From an uncultured Bacilli bacterium (lineage in GTDB: Bacteria > Bacillota_I > Bacilli_A > RF39 > UBA660), in NCBI GenBank assembly GCA_947585065.1, contig CANPWX010000034.1:1-8981 (forward strand): a DNA stretch of 8,981 nucleotides. The letters run 5' to 3'. The notes below the pieces were generated by a model. It was not told the origin of the DNA. It searched no databases and saw nothing but the letters and a program-made list of their open reading frames with translations. Position 1 is the stretch's first letter. Every line of letters starts with the position of its first letter. This document shows, piece by piece, positions 1-5,847 of the stretch. Made by a program: the position numbers and the translations under genes.

Positions 1-93
1 CTTATCATCACATCATCGGTTCCTAAAATTTTGATGGCAAATTGGAATAACTGTCACACTTCTATTTTAATTGCACAAAGTGAAAAAATGTAA
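1..93 (+). CDS. possible 3' end of an unrecognised gene
   Basis: Frame 1 is open from the left edge to a TAA at 91-93, giving about 30 residues that end in ...TSILIAQSEKM; the other two forward frames hit stops within the first 35 bases. The stop is followed at once by a hairpin (92-114) with a T-rich tail, which is what the end of a gene would look like. The fragment is too short to identify, has no motif I recognise, and could be chance. Its start lies outside the window. Confidence 0.4.
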   Translation, partial: LIITSSVPKILMANWNNCHTSILIAQSEKM

Positions 94-121
94 TGCAAGA
101 ACATTCCTTGCATTTTACTTT
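92..121 (+). terminator. hairpin with T-rich tail, probable terminator of the upstream gene
   Basis: AATGCAAG (92-99) and CTTGCATT (107-114) are perfect 8-bp inverted repeats around a 7-nt loop, followed by TTTTACTTT. It begins at the stop codon of the possible upstream reading frame. The right arm also contains the TTGCAT used as the putative -35 box of the next gene, so an operator role for the same repeat is possible. Confidence 0.55.
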
Positions 122-136
122 GAAATTCTGTACAAT
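108..136 (+). promoter_or_regulatory. sigma-A-type promoter for the MBL hydrolase gene
   Basis: TTGCAT (108-113) and TACAAT (131-136) are separated by exactly 17 bp. The -10 box matches the consensus at five of six positions, while the -35 box matches only in TTG. Transcription would start near 143, leaving a leader of about 17 nt that contains AGGA (150-153) six bases before the ATG at 160. Confidence 0.6.
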
Positions 137-159
137 GAATAGGGAAAGTAGGAAAAGAA

Positions 160-1044
160 ATGGAATTAATACAAGTTGGTAAAAAAACTTATTATATAAA
201 AAATAACACAAATATTGGAGTATTTTTAATAAATGAAAAAGATGCAATCTTAATTGATACTGGTAATGATAAAGATGCTGGTAAAAAAATCATGAAAATC
301 ATGGATGAACACCATTTTCATATTGTTGGAATTATCAATACTCATTTTCATGCGGATCATATTGGAGGAAATAAAGTAATACAAAGTCATACAAATTGCC
401 CGATCTATGCTCCAAAAATAACACGTTTTTTCTGTGAAAACACCCAAATGGAAAGCTTTTTCCTATATGGAGGTCAACCACTAAAAGAATTTCAAAATAA
501 ATTCATCTGTGCATCGAGCTCTATTACAGAAGAGCTTCCACAAATAGAAGGGCTAAATTATATTGAATTAAAAGGACATGCATTCGATATGATTGGCATC
601 AAAACAGAGGATAATGTCTTCTTTTTAGGAGATGCTTTAATAAGTGATGATACCATTGCTAAATATTCCGTTTTTTATTTAGATAATGTTGAAGAATATT
701 TACAAACACTCCAAAAATTAACAGAAATACCAGCCAAAATATATATCCCATCGCATGGAAAAGAAAGAAATTCAATTAAAGATTTAATTAAAATTCATCA
801 AGATAAAATAGACGAAATAATTCATCTTTTACTAACACTTTGTAAAGAAGGTAAGAATTTCGAAAAAATATTAAAAGAAGTTTTTGACTACTATCATCTA
901 AATATAAATGAAACCGAATTCTTAGTCGTGGGTAGTACGATCAAATCCTATTTAAGTTACTTAAAGAATGATGGAAAAATAACATATAAATGGATTGAAA
1001 ATCAAATGATTTGGGAAACGATAGAAAAAGAGTGTGAAAAATGA
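160..1044 (+). CDS. MBL-fold metallo-hydrolase with C-terminal winged-helix-like region
   Basis: This 294-residue protein is a metallo-beta-lactamase-fold hydrolase with the full metal-binding set: Asp33 in the early beta-strand turn (IDTG), THFHADH at 61-67 (His62, His64, Asp66, His67), His140 in the GHAFD motif, Asp158 in FLGDAL and His199 in PSHG. It should therefore bind two metal ions and be active, probably in the cytoplasm since no signal peptide is seen. Residues about 205-290 are helical and end in a segment (ETEF..GSTIKSYLSYLKNDGKI) that resembles the winged-helix tail found on LACTB2-type and related MBL proteins, where it may help bind nucleic acid or CoA-like substrates. The substrate cannot be named from sequence; glyoxalase-II-like thioesterase or a nuclease are both possible. 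AGGA at 150-153 supports the ATG at 160. Its TGA overlaps the next ATG, suggesting translational coupling. Confidence 0.93.
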   Translation: MELIQVGKKTYYIKNNTNIGVFLINEKDAILIDTGNDKDAGKKIMKIMDEHHFHIVGIINTHFHADHIGGNKVIQSHTNCPIYAPKITRFFCENTQMESFFLYGGQPLKEFQNKFICASSSITEELPQIEGLNYIELKGHAFDMIGIKTEDNVFFLGDALISDDTIAKYSVFYLDNVEEYLQTLQKLTEIPAKIYIPSHGKERNSIKDLIKIHQDKIDEIIHLLLTLCKEGKNFEKILKEVFDYYHLNINETEFLVVGSTIKSYLSYLKNDGKITYKWIENQMIWETIEKECEK

Positions 1045-1484
1045 AAAAGAAATTGAAAGTAGTAGCAGTCTTAGTAGTATTATTAAGTATTTGTTTATTT
1101 TTTTTAGCAAAGGCTATCGATCGTTTTCAAATAAGAAATTTAACCATTCAAAAAATGATCACAGATAGAATCGTTTTAAAAGAAGCAAAAAGATTAAAAA
1201 AAGAAAAAGAAAGAAGTATTTATTCATTTTTCAATTCCGTTCAAATTGGTAATGAAACGGAAACTTTTGAATTAAAACAGTTTTTAAATAATAGTGATTT
1301 ACCATTAGATAATATTTTAGAAGACTTAGTAAATCAACAGTTCTTTTCTTTTACGACTGATTACTACGGCCAAATCAAAAAATATCAAAATGAAGATATC
1401 ACAATTGTAAAATGTTTGAATCAAGATATTTTTATTGGGGAATATTTAAATTATGATATTTGTAAAATGCAAGAGAAAAATTAG
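1041..1484 (+). CDS. small single-pass membrane protein, function unknown
   Basis: I do not recognise this 147-residue protein. It starts MKKKLK, followed by one strongly hydrophobic segment at about 7-24, then a basic helix-forming stretch (residues 45-58, rich in Lys, Arg and Glu) and a mixed soluble region of about 90 residues. The charge pattern predicts the N-terminus inside and the rest outside the membrane. A cysteine at 18 (LSIC) is not a good lipobox because Ile precedes it, so a lipoprotein is unlikely but not excluded. Two other cysteines lie at 125 and 141, close enough to form a disulfide. The gene overlaps the MBL hydrolase by four bases (ATGA at 1041-1044) and is followed by a terminator, so the two form a transcription unit and are probably translationally coupled. 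No ribosome binding site of its own is convincing. Confidence 0.8.
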   Translation: MKKKLKVVAVLVVLLSICLFFLAKAIDRFQIRNLTIQKMITDRIVLKEAKRLKKEKERSIYSFFNSVQIGNETETFELKQFLNNSDLPLDNILEDLVNQQFFSFTTDYYGQIKKYQNEDITIVKCLNQDIFIGEYLNYDICKMQEKN

Positions 1485-1501
1485 TTTTTCTTGCTTTTTT
1501 T
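1469..1501 (+). terminator. intrinsic terminator of the MBL hydrolase unit
   Basis: GCAAGAGAAA (1469-1478) pairs with TTTTTCTTGC (1485-1494) over 10 bp with one G-T pair, around a 6-nt loop that contains the TAG stop codon of the preceding gene. Seven T residues (1495-1501) follow directly. Confidence 0.85.
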
Positions 1502-1519
1502 CAAGCTTTCCTATAAAAT
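1491..1519 (+). promoter_or_regulatory. probable promoter for rimO
   Basis: TTGCTT (1491-1496) and TAAAAT (1514-1519) are spaced by 17 bp. The -35 box lies in the right arm and T-tract of the preceding terminator, so the two signals share bases. The -10 box matches five of six consensus positions. Confidence 0.55.
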
Positions 1520-1545
1520 ACTTATAGATTTTGGAGTTGATTTTC

Positions 1546-2844
1546 ATGCTTGTTGGTTTTATCTCTCTTGGTTGCTCAAAAAATTTAGTAGTAACAGAAG
1601 AAGTAATGGGATTATTTCAAAAACATGGTTTTGAGATAGAAAAAGATCCTTTAAAAGCAGATATTTTAGTAATAAATACATGTGGTTTTATTGAAAGTGC
1701 AAAAGAAGAAGCAATTGATACGATATTAGAAATGGCAGACTATAAAAAGAAAAATTGCAAATATCTAGTAGTTATGGGCTGCTTAGTAGAACGATATGAA
1801 GAAGAATTAAAAAAAGAATTACCAGAAGTAGATCTTTTTGTATCCATTCACAATTATAAAGATTTCTGGAAAAAAATGATGGAATTGCTTCATAAAAAAG
1901 AAGAAGATAAATTATCATTTAAAGAACGCATCATTACGACAGGACCAGTTACAGCATACTTAAAAATAGCAGAAGGATGTAGTAATTTTTGTACTTACTG
2001 TGCCATTCCTTATATCCAAGGAAAATATATTTCAAGACCAATGGAAGATATTATAAAAGAGGCTACTAATTTAAGAAAAAAAGGAATAGAAGAAATTATA
2101 GTCATCGCTCAAGACACAAGTAAATATGGACTCGATTTATATGGAAAGTTATGTCTTCCAGAATTACTACAAAAATTAAGTAATTTAAATTTTGCCTGGA
2201 TTCGTTTCTTATATACCTATCCAGAAACCATTACAGAAGAATTAATAGATGTTGTGAAAAAAAATCAAAATATTGTTCCTTACTTTGATATTCCAATTCA
2301 ACACATATCAGATTCGATATTAAAGAAAATGAATCGAAAAAGTGATGGCAAATCAATACGAAAACTAGTTCAAAACTTAAGAGAAAAAATTCCAAATGTC
2401 ATTTTAAGAACGACTTTAATCGTAGGTTTTCCTGGAGAAACCGAAGAAAATTTTCAAGAGTTACTTTCCTTTATAAAAGAAGTGGGTTTTGATAAACTTG
2501 GGGCATTTGCCTATTCAAAAGAAGATAAAACAATAGCGAGTAAAATGCCTAATCAAATAGCTGAAGAAATAAAAGAAAAAAGAAGAGAAAAAGTAATGGA
2601 ACTTCAGCAAAAAATTTCCAAAGAAAAATTGAAAAAACAAGTAGGAAATGTTCTAACGTGCCTCGTAGAAAACATAACGGAAGACGGAAAATATTTTATT
2701 GGAAGAAGTTCAATGGACGTCTTAGACGAAGATGGAGTAATTTATATAAAATATGATCCAAGAATAACTCTATATACATTTATAAAAGTTCGAGTAACAA
2801 AATCATTAGAATATGATTTAATCGGAGAATATAAGTACGAATAG
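1546..2844 (+). CDS. rimO: ribosomal protein S12 methylthiotransferase RimO
   Basis: RimO adds a methylthio group to a conserved aspartate of ribosomal protein S12 in the cytoplasm, using SAM and two Fe-S clusters. The 432-residue product shows the three-domain layout of the family: an N-terminal methylthiotransferase domain with Cys10 (SLGCSKN), Cys46 (NTCGFI) and Cys79 (MGCL) for the auxiliary cluster; a radical SAM domain with C145-x3-C149-x2-C152; and a C-terminal TRAM domain from about residue 365. Stretches such as AQDTSKYGLDLYG, FDIPIQH and FPGETEENF, with FAYSKEDKT, are typical of RimO and distinguish it from the tRNA enzyme MiaB. The start is ATG 1546, because the GGAG at 1533-1536 lies 9 bases upstream; a TTG at 1531 in the same frame would bury that site in the coding region. 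The gene appears to be transcribed alone, between two hairpin-type terminators. Confidence 0.96.
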   Translation: MLVGFISLGCSKNLVVTEEVMGLFQKHGFEIEKDPLKADILVINTCGFIESAKEEAIDTILEMADYKKKNCKYLVVMGCLVERYEEELKKELPEVDLFVSIHNYKDFWKKMMELLHKKEEDKLSFKERIITTGPVTAYLKIAEGCSNFCTYCAIPYIQGKYISRPMEDIIKEATNLRKKGIEEIIVIAQDTSKYGLDLYGKLCLPELLQKLSNLNFAWIRFLYTYPETITEELIDVVKKNQNIVPYFDIPIQHISDSILKKMNRKSDGKSIRKLVQNLREKIPNVILRTTLIVGFPGETEENFQELLSFIKEVGFDKLGAFAYSKEDKTIASKMPNQIAEEIKEKRREKVMELQQKISKEKLKKQVGNVLTCLVENITEDGKYFIGRSSMDVLDEDGVIYIKYDPRITLYTFIKVRVTKSLEYDLIGEYKYE

Positions 2845-2854
2845 TACTTTTTTT
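2833..2854 (+). terminator. short terminator at the end of rimO
   Basis: AAGTAC (2833-2838) and GTACTT (2844-2849) form a 6-bp hairpin with a 5-nt loop, continuing into a run of seven T (2848-2854). The hairpin spans the TAG stop codon. The stem is short and AT-rich, so read-through into the next gene is plausible. Confidence 0.6.
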
Positions 2855-2860
2855 CTGACT

Positions 2861-2891
2861 AAGAATATCCTATTATTAGGATGTGATTCTT
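2861..2891 (+). promoter_or_regulatory. hairpin covering the ribosome binding site of the collagen-like gene
   Basis: AAGAAT (2861-2866) pairs with ATTCTT (2886-2891), and ATCCTA (2867-2872) pairs with TAGGAT (2877-2882), giving 12 pairs with a TTAT loop and a 3-nt GTG bulge. The Shine-Dalgarno sequence AGGATGTGAT (2878-2887), one mismatch from AGGAGGTGAT, lies in the right arm, and the stem ends at the base before the ATG at 2892. This would hide the site on any mRNA that starts upstream of 2861. No convincing promoter is seen between 2850 and 2890 (TATTAT at 2871 has no -35 partner). Confidence 0.6.
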
Positions 2892-4001
2892 ATGAATAAT
2901 CGTGAATATCAAAAGGCTTTATCTGTAGTCAAAAATTTTCAAGAAAAATGTGGATGTACTTCCTATTGTGTGTTACCAGGCCCAACGGGACCCATGGGAA
3001 AAGAAGGATTACCTGGCATGCAAGGAATACCGGGAGAGCCTGGACCAACTGGGCCAACTGGCCCTCAAGGAGAAATGGGACCAGCTGGAACTTTTCAAAT
3101 TGGTTCCGTTACAACAACAGATGAGTCAGAAAGTATTAGCATTACAGATACAGGAAGTGGAGATTTACACATATTAAACTTTGTTTTACCAAAAGGGGAA
3201 GAAGGACCGACAGGACCGATGGGAGCCACTGGACCCGCAGGTACAAGTGTGACAATTCTAGGATCATATGATACGGTAGAAGAATTAAAAAAAGAGCATC
3301 CCTCTGGAGCAGTAGGAGATGGTTATTTAGTAGGAGAAAATCTTTATGTTTGGTCCAAAAATGATGATATGTGGAATAATGTAGGAGTAATACGAGGCCC
3401 TACAGGGCCAACAGGAGCAACTGGACCAATGGGTATTCAAGGCATGAAAGGAGAACAAGGACCTCCAGGAATTAGGGGCGAGGAAGGGCCAATGGGACCG
3501 ATGGGACCAGCCGGACCAGAAGAAATAGGTACAGCATATTTTATTACTTTAAATAATAATTCAACAGAAGGGTTTGTTATTCCTCAAAATGGTAGACTTC
3601 CAATTGAAAGAAAAGAAGTAGACAATACCATGATGTGTACTTTAGAAGATAATACCATAGGTTTTATTAAAGGAGGAATTTACCGAGTTGATTTTATTAT
3701 TCATGCCTATCATGATCCCAATGAAGTGGTTTCCAATCGTACAATCGATGCTGTTGGATTTAAAAAAACAGGCGAAGAAATCGTTTATGCAGGGAGCAGT
3801 TCATTTTTGGGAATGGATAGCACGACACTTCTCGTGGGTCAAGGAATTTTTGTGATTAGCAATCCTGAAACAGAAAAAATGGAATTAGTAAATATGTCTT
3901 TAAATCCCTTAGTCCTCCAAACGCCTTCCATATCTCTTACCACTTCTAGTTCCTATTTAGTGAATTCAGTTCTGACAATTTTAATTCAATACTTAGGTTG
4001 A
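2892..4001 (+). CDS. collagen-like triple-helix protein with C1q/BclA-like C-terminal domain
   Basis: This 369-residue protein is a mosaic. A short N-terminal region with a cysteine cluster (CGCTSYC, 20-26) leads into three Gly-X-Y tracts at 30-66, 102-117 and 169-208, with many GPT, GPM and GPA triplets as in bacterial collagens. Between tracts lie a spacer rich in Thr, Ser and Asp (67-101, ending in FVLPKG) and a globular insert (118-168, GSYDTVEEL...DGYLVGENLYVW), both of types I recall from Firmicutes collagen-like and phage tail proteins. Residues 211-369 form a beta-rich domain (GGIYRVDF at 261-268) resembling the C1q/TNF-like heads of BclA-type spore-surface proteins, which would nucleate trimers. 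No signal peptide or membrane anchor is seen, so the protein is either a spore or phage structural component or leaves the cell by another route. ATG 2892 is preferred over GTG 2883, which lies within the ribosome binding site. Confidence 0.9.
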   Translation: MNNREYQKALSVVKNFQEKCGCTSYCVLPGPTGPMGKEGLPGMQGIPGEPGPTGPTGPQGEMGPAGTFQIGSVTTTDESESISITDTGSGDLHILNFVLPKGEEGPTGPMGATGPAGTSVTILGSYDTVEELKKEHPSGAVGDGYLVGENLYVWSKNDDMWNNVGVIRGPTGPTGATGPMGIQGMKGEQGPPGIRGEEGPMGPMGPAGPEEIGTAYFITLNNNSTEGFVIPQNGRLPIERKEVDNTMMCTLEDNTIGFIKGGIYRVDFIIHAYHDPNEVVSNRTIDAVGFKKTGEEIVYAGSSSFLGMDSTTLLVGQGIFVISNPETEKMELVNMSLNPLVLQTPSISLTTSSSYLVNSVLTILIQYLG

Positions 4002-4026
4002 AAAACTTTTTTGTTTATTGTAAAAT
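3998..4026 (+). promoter_or_regulatory. strong sigma-A-type promoter for the amidase gene
   Basis: TTGAAA (3998-4003) and TAAAAT (4021-4026) are separated by 17 bp, each matching the consensus at five of six positions. The -35 box overlaps the TGA stop of the collagen-like gene. It also overlaps the right arm of a weak 5-bp hairpin (TTCAA 3985-3989, TTGAA 3998-4002) with a T-run at 4007-4012, which may be a poor terminator for that gene. Confidence 0.7.
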
Positions 4027-4049
4027 AAAGAAGAATAGAAGAGGTTATT

Positions 4050-5765
4050 ATGAAAAAAAGTTATAAAAGATCATTATTTATCATTGCAACTCTAATGCTA
4101 ATTGCAATTAATTTTCTTTTCTTTTGGATTGGTTATATGAATTTTTTATATCCAAAATTAGGATCTTTTGAAATCAAAGGGGTAGAAGATAAAGGTTCTT
4201 CCCTAAATGTAGAAATAACTCCTTCTCATAATGCCACTTCCTATCGAACAGAAATATACGAAGAGGAACAATTAATATATGAAACTGTATCAAATAATGA
4301 ACACATTTCCTTAGAAGGATATATTCCTGAAGCAGAAAAAAGTACTCGCATTGTAACAACCGCGATAAATAAAAATGGAGAAGAACGAAAAAGCCAAAAT
4401 GAATATCTGTATGAAAATAAACAACCAGCTTTTCAAAAAAACGAAAAATACTTTTTCTTAGAAAGTGACTTACAATTTCCCTTAATTGATTATGATGGAA
4501 AAACATACGACTTTGAACTTTATTATAAAGAAAATAAACTGTATGAAACCAAAGTTTCTCAGAAGATAATAACAATACCAAAAGATATTTTAATAGGTTA
4601 TTCAGGCCAAATGCTTGCAATTTTAAAAAATGAAAATGGACGAATTCTAAGTGATTATAAATTTTTATTAAATACCCCAGTAGTAGGAAAAATAAAAATT
4701 ATTTCACCCTCAAAAGATTACAGTACAAGATGGGATGATATCATGATAAAGTTTGAAGGCGGAAATAATGCTACAAAATATGCAGTTTCTTTCTATAAAG
4801 AAAATGTATTTGAAAAAAAAGTAAGTGTTGTTCCAAAAGACAATAAATTTCTTTTACCAGCTCATTTTTTTGACCAAAACACAGATTATACATTAGTTTT
4901 AGAAGCAATGTATGAAGACTATGTAGAATCCAAAGAACTAGCGTCCATAAATGTTCACATAACAGCAAAAGAAACCACTTCTGGAGTCTATGTTTCCCAT
5001 AATCCAAGTTTTCTTAAAAAAGGAAGTATCGTCAGTTTGAATACAGAAACAAAAGACGCAACCATATTTTATACTATAGACGGAAGTGATCCAAAAGAAA
5101 AAGGAATAGTCTATGAAAAACCTTTTGTCATAAATGAAGATCAAAACATATCGACTTATGCAATTAGTAAGAATCGATATGATTCTGTAGTCTCCAATTA
5201 TTCCTTTCATATTGCTGAAAAAACACCTGTAATTTACCTTAGTCCATCGAATCAAGATGGCAATTACGGAGCATATAATACAGGATTTACTACAGAAATG
5301 GCCATGATGAATAAAATCGCTGACGTAGTGGAAAATACTTTAAAAGAAAAAGGCTTTATAGTATATCGCAATCGTCCATATGGTAATATCAATTCATGGA
5401 TTAGTGAATCACGTTATGTCCAAGCAGACTTCCATTTTGCAATTCATTCGAATGCATCAAGGACTGGACTTGCAAGAGGCCCCGAAATTTATGTAGACAA
5501 AGAAAATTCTTTAGCATTTTCTGTCGCGACCAATATATATGAAAATCTATGGAAAATATATGAAGGAAATCAAACCAAAGAATATCATCGAGGGGTAAAA
5601 TTTGCTCAAGGAAGCCTCGGCGAAGCAAACGATGATTTTTTGCCTTGTTCCTCTCTCATAGAAGTAGCATTTCATGATGAAGAAAATGATGCTCGTTGGA
5701 TAGCCAATCACATAGAAGAAATTGGTAAAAATCTCGCAGAATCGATTATCAAATACTATGGATAA
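4050..5765 (+). CDS. membrane-anchored multidomain N-acetylmuramoyl-L-alanine amidase (Amidase_3 family)
   Basis: The 571-residue protein has a basic N-terminus and one membrane segment (about 8-33), so the rest should lie outside the cell. Residues 36-305 look like three beta-sandwich (fibronectin III-like) modules. Residues 319-386 match the small domain seen at the C-terminus of chitobiases (ATIFYTIDGSDP, then ISTYAISK). Residues 393-571 are an Amidase_3 catalytic domain, which cuts the bond between muramic acid and the peptide stem of peptidoglycan: Glu416, His466 (AIHSNAS) and Glu538 (LIEVAFHD) fit two metal ligands and the catalytic glutamate. The usual first ligand in DPGHGG is replaced by LSPSNQ (397-402), as in a divergent branch of the family; His542 may substitute. 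GAGG (4041-4044) lies 5 bases before the ATG. It has its own promoter. A role in cell-wall remodelling or separation is likely; substrate is inferred. Confidence 0.88.
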   Translation: MKKSYKRSLFIIATLMLIAINFLFFWIGYMNFLYPKLGSFEIKGVEDKGSSLNVEITPSHNATSYRTEIYEEEQLIYETVSNNEHISLEGYIPEAEKSTRIVTTAINKNGEERKSQNEYLYENKQPAFQKNEKYFFLESDLQFPLIDYDGKTYDFELYYKENKLYETKVSQKIITIPKDILIGYSGQMLAILKNENGRILSDYKFLLNTPVVGKIKIISPSKDYSTRWDDIMIKFEGGNNATKYAVSFYKENVFEKKVSVVPKDNKFLLPAHFFDQNTDYTLVLEAMYEDYVESKELASINVHITAKETTSGVYVSHNPSFLKKGSIVSLNTETKDATIFYTIDGSDPKEKGIVYEKPFVINEDQNISTYAISKNRYDSVVSNYSFHIAEKTPVIYLSPSNQDGNYGAYNTGFTTEMAMMNKIADVVENTLKEKGFIVYRNRPYGNINSWISESRYVQADFHFAIHSNASRTGLARGPEIYVDKENSLAFSVATNIYENLWKIYEGNQTKEYHRGVKFAQGSLGEANDDFLPCSSLIEVAFHDEENDARWIANHIEEIGKNLAESIIKYYG

Positions 5766-5791
5766 TCATTGTCAACTTTTATGAGTAGCTC

Positions 5792-5820
5792 TTGCAATTC
5801 TAATATTTTCTTTCTATAAT
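5792..5820 (+). promoter_or_regulatory. sigma-A-type promoter for the glycosyltransferase gene
   Basis: TTGCAA (5792-5797) and a perfect TATAAT (5815-5820) are 17 bp apart. Transcription would start near 5827, giving a leader of about 20 nt. No clear terminator for the amidase gene is visible in 5766-5791. Confidence 0.75.
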
Positions 5821-5837
5821 AATATTAAGATAGAAAG
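5810..5837 (+). repeat. 8-bp inverted repeat across the -10 box, possible operator
   Basis: CTTTCTAT (5810-5817) and ATAGAAAG (5830-5837) are perfect inverted repeats 12 bp apart, centred about 20 bp between half-sites, or two helical turns. The left half covers part of the TATAAT box and the right half covers the start of the transcript and the weak ribosome binding region (GAAAGTGAG). That placement fits a repressor site, but a chance repeat in AT-rich DNA cannot be excluded. Confidence 0.45.
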
Positions 5838-5847
5838 TGAGTAGTTT

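Noticed and set aside
62..447. Two minus-strand reading frames of 61 and 65 codons around the start of the MBL hydrolase gene
   Set aside because: Both are low-complexity, Phe/Leu/Ile-rich antisense shadows of AT-rich DNA; they lie over the promoter and a clear metallo-hydrolase gene and lack ribosome binding sites.
1531..1545. TTG start giving five more codons for rimO
   Set aside because: The GGAG ribosome binding site lies inside this extension, and RimO proteins normally begin close to the first cluster cysteine motif, as with ATG 1546.
2883..2891. GTG start giving three more codons for the collagen-like gene
   Set aside because: The GTG is part of the Shine-Dalgarno sequence for ATG 2892.
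2950..3177. A 75-codon plus-strand frame inside the collagen-like gene
   Set aside because: It is the shifted reading of Gly-X-Y codons; the repeat keeps it open by chance.
2981..3520. Repetitive GGACCAACTGG-like units suggesting a CRISPR array or DNA repeat element
   Set aside because: The units are 9-bp multiples in frame with Gly-X-Y codons and vary at third positions, so they reflect protein repeats; no spacer structure exists.
4174..5628. Several minus-strand frames of 75 to 148 codons opposite the amidase gene
   Set aside because: They are rich in Phe, Leu, Tyr and His, have no recognisable motif, and oppose a gene with clear conserved domains.
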